Of a stretch of DNA of 23,779 nucleotides, positions 7,697-15,877 are shown piece by piece. Position 1 is the stretch's first letter, and each line of letters starts with the position of its first letter. The stretch comes from SAT2750 sp964476375 (GTDB lineage: Bacteria > Planctomycetota > Planctomycetia > Pirellulales > Pirellulaceae), in the NCBI GenBank assembly GCA_964476375.1, contig CAYYZW010000210.1:1-23779 (forward strand). Direction: 5' to 3'. The notes below the pieces were generated by a model that was not told the DNA's origin, did no database searches, and saw only the letters and a program-made list of their open reading frames with translations. The position numbers and the translations under genes are program-made.

Positions 7697-9153
7697 AACG
7701 TCGCTTCCTGTTCATGATGATTGCGATTGCCGGGCTGGCCGCGTTTTCTGCCAGTGAGGGGCAAGATCCTGCCGACCGGACTTCAGGGCTACAGGCACCC
7801 CTTCCCTGGGAGGTTGCTGCCTCGCAGGGATACCGGAACCTGGGTGCCCGCCGTTGTGCCTCGACCGGGTGCCACGGGAGCGTGCGACCGGATGCAACAA
7901 ACGATGACCGCATGCGTCGTGACGAGTACCTGGTCTGGCTCGAAGAGGATCCACATCAGCGCGGGCATGCCGTGCTGTATGGCGAACGCTCGCGGTCGAT
8001 GTTCAGGAACCTGGGACTCTCGCCGGATGATGGGCAGTACTGGCAGGTGATGCAGAAGTGTGTTGCCTGTCATGGTATGCCGGTTGGGCAGGCTGTAGCC
8101 GATGCCGATTGTCGAGAAGGAACCTGGGAGGGGGTGAGCTGTGAGCTGTGCCATGGACCGGCGGAGAAATGGCTCACGACCCATTACCGAACCGATTTCA
8201 TTGACCAGACGGCCGCGGAAAAAGCCAGGCAAGGATTATTTAATACGAATGATGCACACCAGCGGGCACGGCTTTGTGTTGCCTGCCATGTAGGGGATGA
8301 GCAACGGGAGGTGAACCATGACTGGATCGCCGCCGGGCACCCGGCACTCAAGTTCGAGCTCACCGCCTACCTGTCGATGATGCCAGGTCACTGGAAGGGG
8401 AGCCGGGACCGGAAAAATGCTCGCAGCCCGGAAGATCACAAGCTGGAGCTATGGCTGGCCGGACAGCAGGTGGCGGCCGATGCATCGCTCTCCCAGCTTG
8501 CCCGTCGTGCGACCGCGGCTGCCGAGGGCCATGAGGATGCTGTCTGGCCCGAGTTTGCAGACGTCGACTGCTATTCCTGTCATCATGACCTGGGGTCGCC
8601 ACGTAGCTGGCGGCAGGTGCGAGGATTTGGTGTCGACCCGCAGCCCGCGTCCATCCGAAAGGTCACGCTGCCGGCCAGTGAGTGGTACCTGTTCATGCCG
8701 GCCCGACTGGCGGCTGGTAGCAATGATGCGGCAGGGCAGGAATTCCAGGAAGAGTGGCAGGAACTCCGGCGGGCTATGGCCGCGAAGATCATTCCGGAAA
8801 ACGAAGAAATAGCGCGCCTGGCCCGGACCACACGCCAGAAGCTCGATAAATGGTTCTCCCAGCGTCCCCTGGTGGCGGATCGAGAGGAGCTGACTGCTAT
8901 CATGGAGAGCAGCGATGGAAAGGAGCTGGTTGGTAACTGGGATCGCGCGGTCCAGGCCTATCTGGCATTGCATGTGATCACGGAGGAGAGCGGGAAGGAA
9001 AAGGCACTCAAGCAGATCCGTGATCTGTTGGCCTTCCCGGTATCGACAGAAAGGCGTTTTGACAGCCCGAAGAAATTTGGCAGCGTATTCAAGCAGGTCC
9101 TGGCGGAGATTCTCGAATTCCAGAAGAAGCTCAATGAAAAGCAGGAGAACTAA
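7693..9153 (+). CDS. exported pentahaem cytochrome c (c554-like), first paralogue
   Basis: The ATG at 7693 overlaps the TGA of the upstream gene, and a Sec signal peptide covers about residues 1-23. There are five haem motifs in the first 300 of 486 residues. The first is unusual, CASTGCH at 55-61 (CX4CH rather than CX2CH). The others are CVACH, CELCH, CVACH and CYSCHH, the last at 293. The spacing and the blocks around the third to fifth haems (SCELCHG; AAGHPALKFEL with PGHW; DCYSCHHD followed by SWRQ) resemble cytochrome c554 and related planctomycete cytochromes. The C-terminal 190 residues are haem-free and helical. It is a clear paralogue of the next gene. Likely role: soluble or peripheral periplasmic electron carrier in the same chain as the decahaem protein. 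The substrate is unknown. Confidence 0.92.
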   Translation: MKRRFLFMMIAIAGLAAFSASEGQDPADRTSGLQAPLPWEVAASQGYRNLGARRCASTGCHGSVRPDATNDDRMRRDEYLVWLEEDPHQRGHAVLYGERSRSMFRNLGLSPDDGQYWQVMQKCVACHGMPVGQAVADADCREGTWEGVSCELCHGPAEKWLTTHYRTDFIDQTAAEKARQGLFNTNDAHQRARLCVACHVGDEQREVNHDWIAAGHPALKFELTAYLSMMPGHWKGSRDRKNARSPEDHKLELWLAGQQVAADASLSQLARRATAAAEGHEDAVWPEFADVDCYSCHHDLGSPRSWRQVRGFGVDPQPASIRKVTLPASEWYLFMPARLAAGSNDAAGQEFQEEWQELRRAMAAKIIPENEEIARLARTTRQKLDKWFSQRPLVADREELTAIMESSDGKELVGNWDRAVQAYLALHVITEESGKEKALKQIRDLLAFPVSTERRFDSPKKFGSVFKQVLAEILEFQKKLNEKQEN

Positions 9154-9154
9154 G

Positions 9155-10666
9155 ATGCGCATTCTGGTAACCCTGTCCTGGCTGGTCCTGGTGCTTGGGG
9201 CCAATGTTCTGCGTGCGCAGGAAGCACAGCAGGTCGGTGAGTACCTCGGCAGTTCCGGATGCTTTGACTGTCATGAGGAACCTTCCGGTGCAGCGAAAGC
9301 CAGGGGGACCATCAAGTTCATTGAGCTGACCGAGGCGGAAGACTGGGTCAAAAAGGACAAGCATGCCAGGGCTTTCTCCAATATTCTGGAAACCAAGTTG
9401 GGGAGAGATATGCTGGATGTTCTGAACATCAAGCAAGATGGGCTGGCACAGGCGAGCCAGTGTACAAGCTGTCATTCCAACCCCCACTGGGTCGCGAAAA
9501 AAGGTGCGAATGAGGATCCGAATACGAAATACAAGGAATCCGGTGTCACCTGCGAATCATGTCACGGGGGAAGTTCCCTTTGGGATACGAGGCATCGGTC
9601 TGTTGAGTGGCGGTTAAGGTCACCGGTTGCTCCAGATGGCATAAGGCGGGATTTTCGTCATCCGGACGCTACGAAAAAAGACTTCGGGATGACGAATGTG
9701 CGTGACCCCGAGCAAAGGGCCAGTCTCTGTTTTTCTTGCCATATTGGGGACGGTTCGAAGAACCGCATCGTGACGCACGAGATGTACGCAGCAGGCCATC
9801 CCCCGCTACCGAGCATCGAGCTGGAGACATTCCTTGAGAAGATGCCCCGTCACTGGCGAACGATGGAAGAGAAGCAGGGCACCCAGTTTCTCCATGATGC
9901 AGCCTTCTACGATGTCAATCGAGTTACGCAGACCGAGTACCGTCGGCTGGAGTCGGTGGTGATGAGTGCGGCAGTCGCCTTTCAGACCTCCGTCAGGATG
10001 ATCAAGCAGCAGGCAGAAAACAGCATGGAGCCTGGCGGGCCGGCCTGGCCCGAACTGGCTCTTTTTGACTGTTATTCCTGCCATCACGATCTCAAGCTTC
10101 CCAGCTGGAGGCAGGTGCGAGCGAACGAGGTGTTGGGCTACAGGCTCCGCCCCGGCCGTCCGCAGCTTCTTTACTGGCCCACGACGCTTTTACCGCTGAG
10201 TGGGTCACTGGACAGGGTGAATGCCAGGCTTGTGAATGTTGGCAAGGAGCTTGATCGTCGCCCCTTTGGCGACGCCGGGCAGATTGCACTGGCGGCAGGG
10301 GGGGTGGTGGATGAGGTCGGGGTCCTGGTTCAATCACTGCGGGGGGTCTCCCTCCAGGAGGGAGATGTTGACCGGCTTCTTCTGCAGCTCTGCCAGCAAG
10401 CGGAGTCGCCGACCGTCGATTATGAATCGGCGAGGCAAATCGGCTGGGCCTTTGTGGTTGTCCTTGGGCAGTACAGGCCCGTGATCCAGGAGAAATCAGC
10501 GGACCTGCTTGAGCGGCTCGCGATCCAGTTGAGGCTGGATCTGCCGTGGGGGCAGGACGAGAAGATCGACGAACAGCTTCCGGCCGCGCTGGAGGCCGTG
10601 AGTGATTTCGAGCCGGAGGCATTCCGGGCGGTCATGAGCGAACTGCGCAGGGCCCTGGGGCAGTAG
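9155..10666 (+). CDS. exported pentahaem cytochrome c (c554-like), second paralogue
   Basis: ATG 9155 was chosen because gcaggag lies about ten bases upstream and a clean Sec signal peptide follows (cleavage near LRA-QE). Earlier in-frame starts lie inside the preceding gene. The protein is 503 residues. Its haem motifs are CFDCH (36), CTSCH, CESCH, CFSCH and CYSCHH (306), all standard CX2CH. The blocks DKHARAF, TCESCHG, AAGHPPL with PRHW, and DCYSCHHD plus SWRQ align in order with the first paralogue, so the pair arose by tandem duplication. The haem-free C-terminal 190 residues are more divergent. It follows the first paralogue by one base, and its stop is 7 bases from the stop of the opposite-strand gene, so it ends the rightward operon. 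Likely an electron carrier; the partner is not identifiable. Confidence 0.92.
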   Translation: MRILVTLSWLVLVLGANVLRAQEAQQVGEYLGSSGCFDCHEEPSGAAKARGTIKFIELTEAEDWVKKDKHARAFSNILETKLGRDMLDVLNIKQDGLAQASQCTSCHSNPHWVAKKGANEDPNTKYKESGVTCESCHGGSSLWDTRHRSVEWRLRSPVAPDGIRRDFRHPDATKKDFGMTNVRDPEQRASLCFSCHIGDGSKNRIVTHEMYAAGHPPLPSIELETFLEKMPRHWRTMEEKQGTQFLHDAAFYDVNRVTQTEYRRLESVVMSAAVAFQTSVRMIKQQAENSMEPGGPAWPELALFDCYSCHHDLKLPSWRQVRANEVLGYRLRPGRPQLLYWPTTLLPLSGSLDRVNARLVNVGKELDRRPFGDAGQIALAAGGVVDEVGVLVQSLRGVSLQEGDVDRLLLQLCQQAESPTVDYESARQIGWAFVVVLGQYRPVIQEKSADLLERLAIQLRLDLPWGQDEKIDEQLPAALEAVSDFEPEAFRAVMSELRRALGQ

Positions 10667-10673
10667 CCCTGGG

Positions 10674-11039
10674 CTAGTGGCCGTGGCCGCGGTTGATAAT
10701 GCGCGGTCCGTCGGTCTTGTAGGCACCCTGGCCGCCCTGGTCCCGTCGGCCATTCCGCCAGCCGAGCCAGATCTTCTTGCTCCCTATCAGCCCATGGAAA
10801 TCCCAGCCCCAGGTCCCCTGGATCTCGCTGCGGGTTTCACCTCGCCAGGCGGCGCCTCCCCCCAAAAAACCGCCGGAATAATGGCGAGATCCGCTGAGTC
10901 GGGCCCAGGGAGCGATGGAGGAGGCGTGGCCGCTACGATGTTCGTCATCGACTGGCGGTTCTTCAGCTTTGAGCGAAACGGCTGATATCAGGCAGAGGGT
11001 CGACAGGCCCAAAATGTGAAAAAGTAGTTTTCCATGCAT
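10674..11039 (-). CDS. small exported protein of unknown function (121 aa)
   Basis: ATG 11037-11039 is preferred over an upstream in-frame start because a typical Sec signal peptide begins there (basic MHGK, hydrophobic core, cleavage near SLKA-EE). The mature part is about 95 residues, rich in Gly, Trp, Arg and His. It contains GTWGWDF, a tryptophan-rich WLGWRNGRR segment and a GAYKTDGP motif, and it ends Gly-His-Gly-His. It has no cysteines for haem. Arrangements like GTWGWDY...GAYKTDGP occur, as far as I recall, in small conserved planctomycete proteins of unknown role; that memory is unverified. It faces the pentahaem gene tail-to-tail with a 7-base gap and is divergent from the large cytochrome-LVIVD gene, so it could share control with the latter. 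Confidence 0.75.
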   Translation of the reverse strand: MHGKLLFHILGLSTLCLISAVSLKAEEPPVDDEHRSGHASSIAPWARLSGSRHYSGGFLGGGAAWRGETRSEIQGTWGWDFHGLIGSKKIWLGWRNGRRDQGGQGAYKTDGPRIINRGHGH

Positions 11040-11157
11040 GAGAAGGCCTGTTGGGGTCCAAAGTAATTTGCGTGGTTTGCCAAGCCTTCCTGTCTTCAGG
11101 CTCCAGGCTGGTCTCACCTTGTACTCGGTGGATCGGACCTAAGCCGTGGTCTGAATT

Positions 11158-11193
11158 GGTTTTATCTCGCTGACCCGGATAACCGATAAAACC
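11158..11193. repeat. 9-bp inverted repeat upstream of the decahaem-LVIVD gene
   Basis: GGTTTTATC at 11158-11166 and GATAAAACC at 11185-11193 are perfect inverted arms around an 18-base spacer, ending 40 bases before the ATG at 11234. A TTGACA-like hexamer follows at 11202-11207, but no matching -10 box is seen. The site lies between divergent genes, so it could be an operator or a 5'-UTR hairpin. About this many 9-bp arms are expected by chance in 24 kb, so the evidence is weak. Confidence 0.3.
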
Positions 11194-11233
11194 GGTAGAG
11201 TTTGACATCGCGGTTTTCGTTTTTGCGGGTGGG

Positions 11234-14200
11234 ATGGCACGGTACATGATACGCAAGGTCCGGATTATTCCTCTCCTGGGTACGTTTCTCCTGCTGGGGA
11301 GCTACGCGGCAGCATGGGCCGAGCGACCGGTGCACGTGGTGATCTCCGATAAGGCGGCTCCCGCCACGAAAGATCCACTCTCGCGTTATCTTCAGCAGTG
11401 GCGATTGCAACATCGCGGTGTGGCTCCATCGCATCCGATCCCGCCGGACCCGGATGGGACCACGCTGCTTTCCCAGACGCCGGAGCAGGCACACGAGAAC
11501 AGTCGTGGCTGTGTCGTCTGTCACCTCAATACGGGCGACATGCACACGACCGGGACTGTCAACCTTGGCTGCACCGACTGCCATGGGGGGGATCCGACAG
11601 AAGAGAAAGACAAGCATCGCGCCCACGTCGCTCCCCGTTTTCCGGATGCCTGGCGATCCTCGGCCAACCCGGTCCGGTCCTACACGTTGCTGAATCGTGA
11701 GTCCCCGGAATTCATCCGGTTCGTGAACCCGGGGGACCTGCGAATTGCCCATGCGACCTGCGGCAAGTGCCACCCGAACGAGGTGCTGCAGGTCAAGAAG
11801 AGCATGATGACGCATGGCTGCATGCTTTGGGGAGCAGCCCTTTACAACAACGGGGCTTTTCCCACCAAGCATGCCCGTTTCGGTGAAAGCTACAGCATGA
11901 ACGGGGTGCCACAGAGAATGTTCACAGTGCCACCGCCAACCGACGACGAGATCCTCAAGAAAGGGGTGCTCCCTTTCCTGGATCCCCTGCCCCGCTTCGA
12001 GGTGTCTCAGCCGGGCAACATTCTGCGTTACTTTGAGCGAGGTGGTCGGTTTCGTGCCGAGCTTGGTATTCCGGAGCGATTGGAAGAACCGGGGCGACCC
12101 CGGGAGCGATTGAGTCTGCGAGGCCCGGGGACAGAGAACCGGACGGATCCGGTCTTTATTGGTCTTCAGAAGACGCGGCTGCTTGACCCGACCTTGAATT
12201 TCCTGGGCACGAATGACCACCCGGGAGATTACCGGTCCAGCGGCTGCACTGCCTGCCACGTGGTCTACGCCAATGATCGGTCGGAGGTGCATTCAGGTCC
12301 TTATGCCCGTTTCGGGAACCGCGGGTTGAGCTTTAGCGGGGATCCGACCATTCCTCGTGACGAGCCGGGACACCCCATTACCCACAAGTTCACCGTGGGG
12401 ATGCCGACCAGCCAGTGCATCGTCTGCCACGTCCATCCCGGCACCAACGTGCTCAATACCTACCTTGGTTTCATGTGGTGGGATAATGAAACCGACGGCG
12501 AGTTGATGTACCCAGAAAAGCAGCGAGACCTGACCGCCGAGGAGATTGTCCAGGGATGGATGGCCAACCCGGAGGAGGCATCGCTGCGAGGGAAATGGTC
12601 CGACCCGGAATTTCTCGACAATGTCACCGACCTGAACGACAAGCTGCAGCACACGCAGTTTGCCGACTTCCATGGCCATGGCTGGATCTTTCGTGCGGTC
12701 TTCAAGAAAGACCGCAAGGGAAACCTGCTGGACCATGCAGGAGAGATCGTTGCCAAGGACAATGCCGGACTGCAGCGAGCGATGGTTCCTCCCACGGCCG
12801 AAGAGCGAGTTCACGGTAAAAAGCGGGATGGGACACCGGTGCACCTGATGGACATCCACCTGGAAAAGGGGATGCACTGTGTGGATTGCCACTTCACAGT
12901 CGACAGTCACGGCAATACGAAGCTCTATGGAGAGGTGCGGGCGGCCATCGAGATTCGCTGTGTGGATTGCCACGGTTCGCCAACCGAGAGCGTGGTGGGC
13001 CAGATCGCAGAGTTATTAAAAAATGGTCGTCCAGTGGTCATGCCGACCACCGGGCCGGCCGCACCTCCTGGGGGCACGAACCTGCTCGGCAAGAGCACTC
13101 CTTTCGGGAAACCCCGATTTGAAGTTGTCGACGATGAGTTAATCCAGCATTCGATGGTGGAGGAGGGGCTCAGCTGGGTGGTCGTGCAGACCGCCGCCAC
13201 GATGAATCCGCAAAGCAGGCACTACAACGTCAAGAGCCACATGGCCAAGACGGTGCGTTTTGATGACGGCGGAAAAATGGCCTGGGGAGGGGACGGGAGT
13301 GATCCTCGCTGTGCCCACCAGGGAAGCAAGGCTGAAAGCCAGGGTACATCGATGAGCTGTATCGCCTGTCATTCTTCCTGGAACCCGAGTTGCTTTGGCT
13401 GTCACCTGACCCAGCGGGCGAACGTCAAGGCGGCCGACCTGCACAATGAAGGCAGCGTCAGCCGCAACTACACCTCGTACAATTTCCAGACGCTGCGGGA
13501 TGACGTCTACATGCTGGGGCTCGACGGGGATGTCACCAAGAACCGAATTGGCCCGGTCCGTTCGGCCTGCGCCATCCACGTAACGTCCTACAATGCCCGC
13601 CGGGAGTCGATTTACAGCCAGCAGCAGACGATCTCCGCGGGAGGGATGAGCGGGATTGCCTTTAGTCCCAATGTGCCTCACACAGTGCGCGGGGGGCCTG
13701 GATACCAGGGTGGTGGGAACACGGCTGGAACACACGAAACAAAGATGTGCAGTGACTGTCATCTCTCGACCGACGACGACAATAATGCGCTGATGGCACA
13801 GTTGCTGATGCAGGGAACGAATTACACCAATTTCATTGGCAAGTACTGCTGGATCGCAACGGGTTCTCATGGCCTGGAGGCGGTCGTGGTAACCGAGCAG
13901 GATGAGCCCCAGGCGGTGATTGGAAGCAAGCTTCACAGCCTGGCGTATCCGGAGGAATATCAACAGCACCAGGAGGACCATCGCATTCTCCAGCATGCCC
14001 ACGAGCACCCGGGTATGGATATCTGGGACCAGTTGAAACCACATGGTGAGCAACCCAAGATTCTCGACCTGCAGGCGCGGGGCGAGTATCTTTATGCCGC
14101 CTGTGGGCCGGCCGGGCTGCGGCTTTTTGATATTGCCTTTCTCGACGACAAGGCCTTTTCCGAGCGGATCACCACGGCGCCGGTCTCTCCGCTTGGACAG

Positions 14201-15328
14201 GTGTTTTATGCCGACACACCCTATGCCACGGCAGTCGCGTCACCGTCCACGATCTCGCCGGACCCGACACGCTTTCAGCCGGCAATTAACGCCGAGAACC
14301 CAGTCCCGTGGATGTATGGTTTTGTCTACGTGACGGACTTGAAGAAGGGCCTGGTCTGCGTCTTCGCCAGGACGCTTCTGGATGGAAATCCACTCAATAA
14401 TTTTGTGGATAAAGACAATGTCCTGAACAAGCTTGAACGCGAGAGGGTGCAAAAGGAAGGCGACGATGGGGAGCGGGTTTATAAACCGATTATCATGTTC
14501 AATCCCGGTGGAATGCTCAACGATGCGACGAACCTGACCATTGTCGGTCATTATGCCTATATCTGCTGTGAGAGAGGCCTGGCAATTGTTGATATTGAAA
14601 ACCCCTTTAAACCAAGATTTGTCAGAATGGTTTCGGGGGGGATCGTCCAGCCACGGGCGGTCGAGGTGCAGTTTCGTTATGCCTTTGTCTGTGACATGGA
14701 CGGCATCAAGGTGCTGGATGTGACGGATCTCGAGGATCCCCGGCAGGTGGCGGCACTTCCGATGAGAGATGCACGCAATATCTATGTCGCCCGCACGTAT
14801 GCCTATGTTGCTGCCGGAAAGGGTGGTTTGAAGATTCTCGATGTGAGCAATCCGGAAAGACCGATGCTCGACCAGGTCTTTGATGCCGGAGGAAAGATCG
14901 ATGACCTCAACGACGTCAAGCTGGGGATCACGAATATCAGCGAGTTCGCCTACCTTGCCGACGGCTGTCACGGATTGCGAGTTGTCCAGTTGACGTCGGC
15001 CGAGACCCATGGGAATGACGGTTTCAGTCCACGTCCGACACCACGGTTAATCGCCACCTACCCGCTTCCCCATGGCTCGGAGGCCCTTGCAGTCAGCGAG
15101 GGAATTGACAGGGATCGGGCCGTGGATGAATCGGGGAACCAGATCGCCGTCTTTGGGCGGGTTGGGTCCGGTCCGCTGCCCCTCGAGCAGCAGCAGAAGA
15201 TGTACCTCCGGGATGGCAGGGTCTGGAAAGCGAGCGACAACCCGTTCGACAGTGGGACGTACCGGTTTCCCGCCGAACTTCAGCGCCGCGTCTTTCGGCC
15301 GCCACCGGCCGATTCACTCCGCCGCTAG
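11234..15328 (+). CDS. exported decahaem cytochrome c with C-terminal LVIVD-repeat region
   Basis: This 1364-residue protein has a Sec signal peptide (cleavage near AWA-ER, about residue 30). Ten CxxCH motifs run from C93 to C839: CVVCH, CTDCH, CGKCH, CTACH, CIVCH, CVDCH, CVDCH, CIACH, CFGCH and CSDCH. Residues about 940-1250 hold LVIVD-type repeats (YAYICCERGLAIVDI, YAFVCDMDGIKVLDV, YAYVAAGKGGLKILDV and others), which are thought to form a beta-propeller. The protein is probably periplasmic or cell-surface, with the propeller for docking or substrate contact. It is transcribed in the same direction as the upstream cytochrome operon but separately, after a 567-base interval holding an opposite-strand gene. 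The ATG at 11234 is preceded only by gcgggtggg. Its TAG shares a CTAG with the stop of the opposite gene. No known enzyme signature is seen, so respiration of an external acceptor is inference only. Confidence 0.92.
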   Translation: MARYMIRKVRIIPLLGTFLLLGSYAAAWAERPVHVVISDKAAPATKDPLSRYLQQWRLQHRGVAPSHPIPPDPDGTTLLSQTPEQAHENSRGCVVCHLNTGDMHTTGTVNLGCTDCHGGDPTEEKDKHRAHVAPRFPDAWRSSANPVRSYTLLNRESPEFIRFVNPGDLRIAHATCGKCHPNEVLQVKKSMMTHGCMLWGAALYNNGAFPTKHARFGESYSMNGVPQRMFTVPPPTDDEILKKGVLPFLDPLPRFEVSQPGNILRYFERGGRFRAELGIPERLEEPGRPRERLSLRGPGTENRTDPVFIGLQKTRLLDPTLNFLGTNDHPGDYRSSGCTACHVVYANDRSEVHSGPYARFGNRGLSFSGDPTIPRDEPGHPITHKFTVGMPTSQCIVCHVHPGTNVLNTYLGFMWWDNETDGELMYPEKQRDLTAEEIVQGWMANPEEASLRGKWSDPEFLDNVTDLNDKLQHTQFADFHGHGWIFRAVFKKDRKGNLLDHAGEIVAKDNAGLQRAMVPPTAEERVHGKKRDGTPVHLMDIHLEKGMHCVDCHFTVDSHGNTKLYGEVRAAIEIRCVDCHGSPTESVVGQIAELLKNGRPVVMPTTGPAAPPGGTNLLGKSTPFGKPRFEVVDDELIQHSMVEEGLSWVVVQTAATMNPQSRHYNVKSHMAKTVRFDDGGKMAWGGDGSDPRCAHQGSKAESQGTSMSCIACHSSWNPSCFGCHLTQRANVKAADLHNEGSVSRNYTSYNFQTLRDDVYMLGLDGDVTKNRIGPVRSACAIHVTSYNARRESIYSQQQTISAGGMSGIAFSPNVPHTVRGGPGYQGGGNTAGTHETKMCSDCHLSTDDDNNALMAQLLMQGTNYTNFIGKYCWIATGSHGLEAVVVTEQDEPQAVIGSKLHSLAYPEEYQQHQEDHRILQHAHEHPGMDIWDQLKPHGEQPKILDLQARGEYLYAACGPAGLRLFDIAFLDDKAFSERITTAPVSPLGQVFYADTPYATAVASPSTISPDPTRFQPAINAENPVPWMYGFVYVTDLKKGLVCVFARTLLDGNPLNNFVDKDNVLNKLERERVQKEGDDGERVYKPIIMFNPGGMLNDATNLTIVGHYAYICCERGLAIVDIENPFKPRFVRMVSGGIVQPRAVEVQFRYAFVCDMDGIKVLDVTDLEDPRQVAALPMRDARNIYVARTYAYVAAGKGGLKILDVSNPERPMLDQVFDAGGKIDDLNDVKLGITNISEFAYLADGCHGLRVVQLTSAETHGNDGFSPRPTPRLIATYPLPHGSEALAVSEGIDRDRAVDESGNQIAVFGRVGSGPLPLEQQQKMYLRDGRVWKASDNPFDSGTYRFPAELQRRVFRPPPADSLRR
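15325..15328. other. shared CTAG stop of two convergent genes
   Basis: The palindrome CTAG gives TAG on the plus strand (15326-15328, cytochrome-LVIVD gene) and TAG on the minus strand (15327-15325, RidA-family gene), so both genes end within four bases with no spacer for a dedicated terminator. Confidence 0.95.
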
Positions 15329-15765
15329 TCCTTGACCTCGAAGATCGCTTCGACTTCGACCGCCGGGCCGGTCGGCAGGGATGCGAATCCCAGGGCACTG
15401 CGGGCATGGTAGCCGTCCCCCTCCTTGCCGAAGATCTCGTGCAGCAGGTCGGAGGTGCCATTAATCACCAGGTGCTGCTCGGTGAATTCGAGCGTGGAAT
15501 TCACACAGCCGAGCACCTTGATCACACGAAGCCCGTCGAGGGTGCCATGCTCGGCATGCACGGATGCGAGGATTTTTTCCGCACACTCCCGGGCGGCAGC
15601 ATAGCCCTGCTCGACCTCGAGGTCATTGCCGAGCTTTCCCTTGATGTCGCTGGTGTGCCCGGACGTGATCAGGAGGTTGCCGGTCCGGATGCAGAGGTTC
15701 AGGTAGCCTGGTTCCTGGTCCGGAAATTCAATGCCAAGTTCGATCGCTTTTGCTTCGGCACTCAT
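15325..15765 (-). CDS. RidA/YjgF-family protein
   Basis: Residues from ATG 15765 (MSAEAK) give 146 amino acids, typical of the longer YjgF-like subgroup whose members begin with an AEAK..LGIE..P segment. The family blocks are recognisable: RTGNLLITSGHTSD, an EQGYAAARECAEKIL helix, the VLGCVNSTLEF strand, and a GHARSA-like YHARSALGFASLPTGPAVEVEAIFEV ending. RidA proteins are cytosolic trimers that hydrolyse reactive enamine/imine intermediates from PLP enzymes. This longer subgroup is less well defined. A start 15 bases upstream at 15780 is also possible; further upstream residues look non-native. It is divergent from the enolase-type gene (112-base gap) and ends in the shared CTAG with the cytochrome gene. 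Confidence 0.88.
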   Translation of the reverse strand: MSAEAKAIELGIEFPDQEPGYLNLCIRTGNLLITSGHTSDIKGKLGNDLEVEQGYAAARECAEKILASVHAEHGTLDGLRVIKVLGCVNSTLEFTEQHLVINGTSDLLHEIFGKEGDGYHARSALGFASLPTGPAVEVEAIFEVKD

Positions 15766-15877
15766 GCTTGTTTGCTCCATGGAATGAGATTGGTGACAAT
15801 GCGTTCTTAACCAGAAACGTGCTGGAGGATCACATTGTAGTGTTCCGGCAGTAAGGACTCGAGTGGGGGAGCAGATC

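Noticed and set aside
6161..10666. hydroxylamine oxidoreductase or nitrite reductase
   Set aside because: The haem counts (10, 5, 5) and blocks fit electron carriers. No eight-haem HAO arrangement or CxxCK site of NrfA was found.
10655..10672. stem-loop at the end of the second pentahaem gene as a terminator
   Set aside because: The seven-pair stem needs two G-T pairs and has no T-run; it overlaps the coding end, so it was not called.
13139..14053. 304-codon minus-strand open frame
   Set aside because: Antisense shadow of the haem and linker part of the decahaem-LVIVD gene; no domain and no ribosome binding site.
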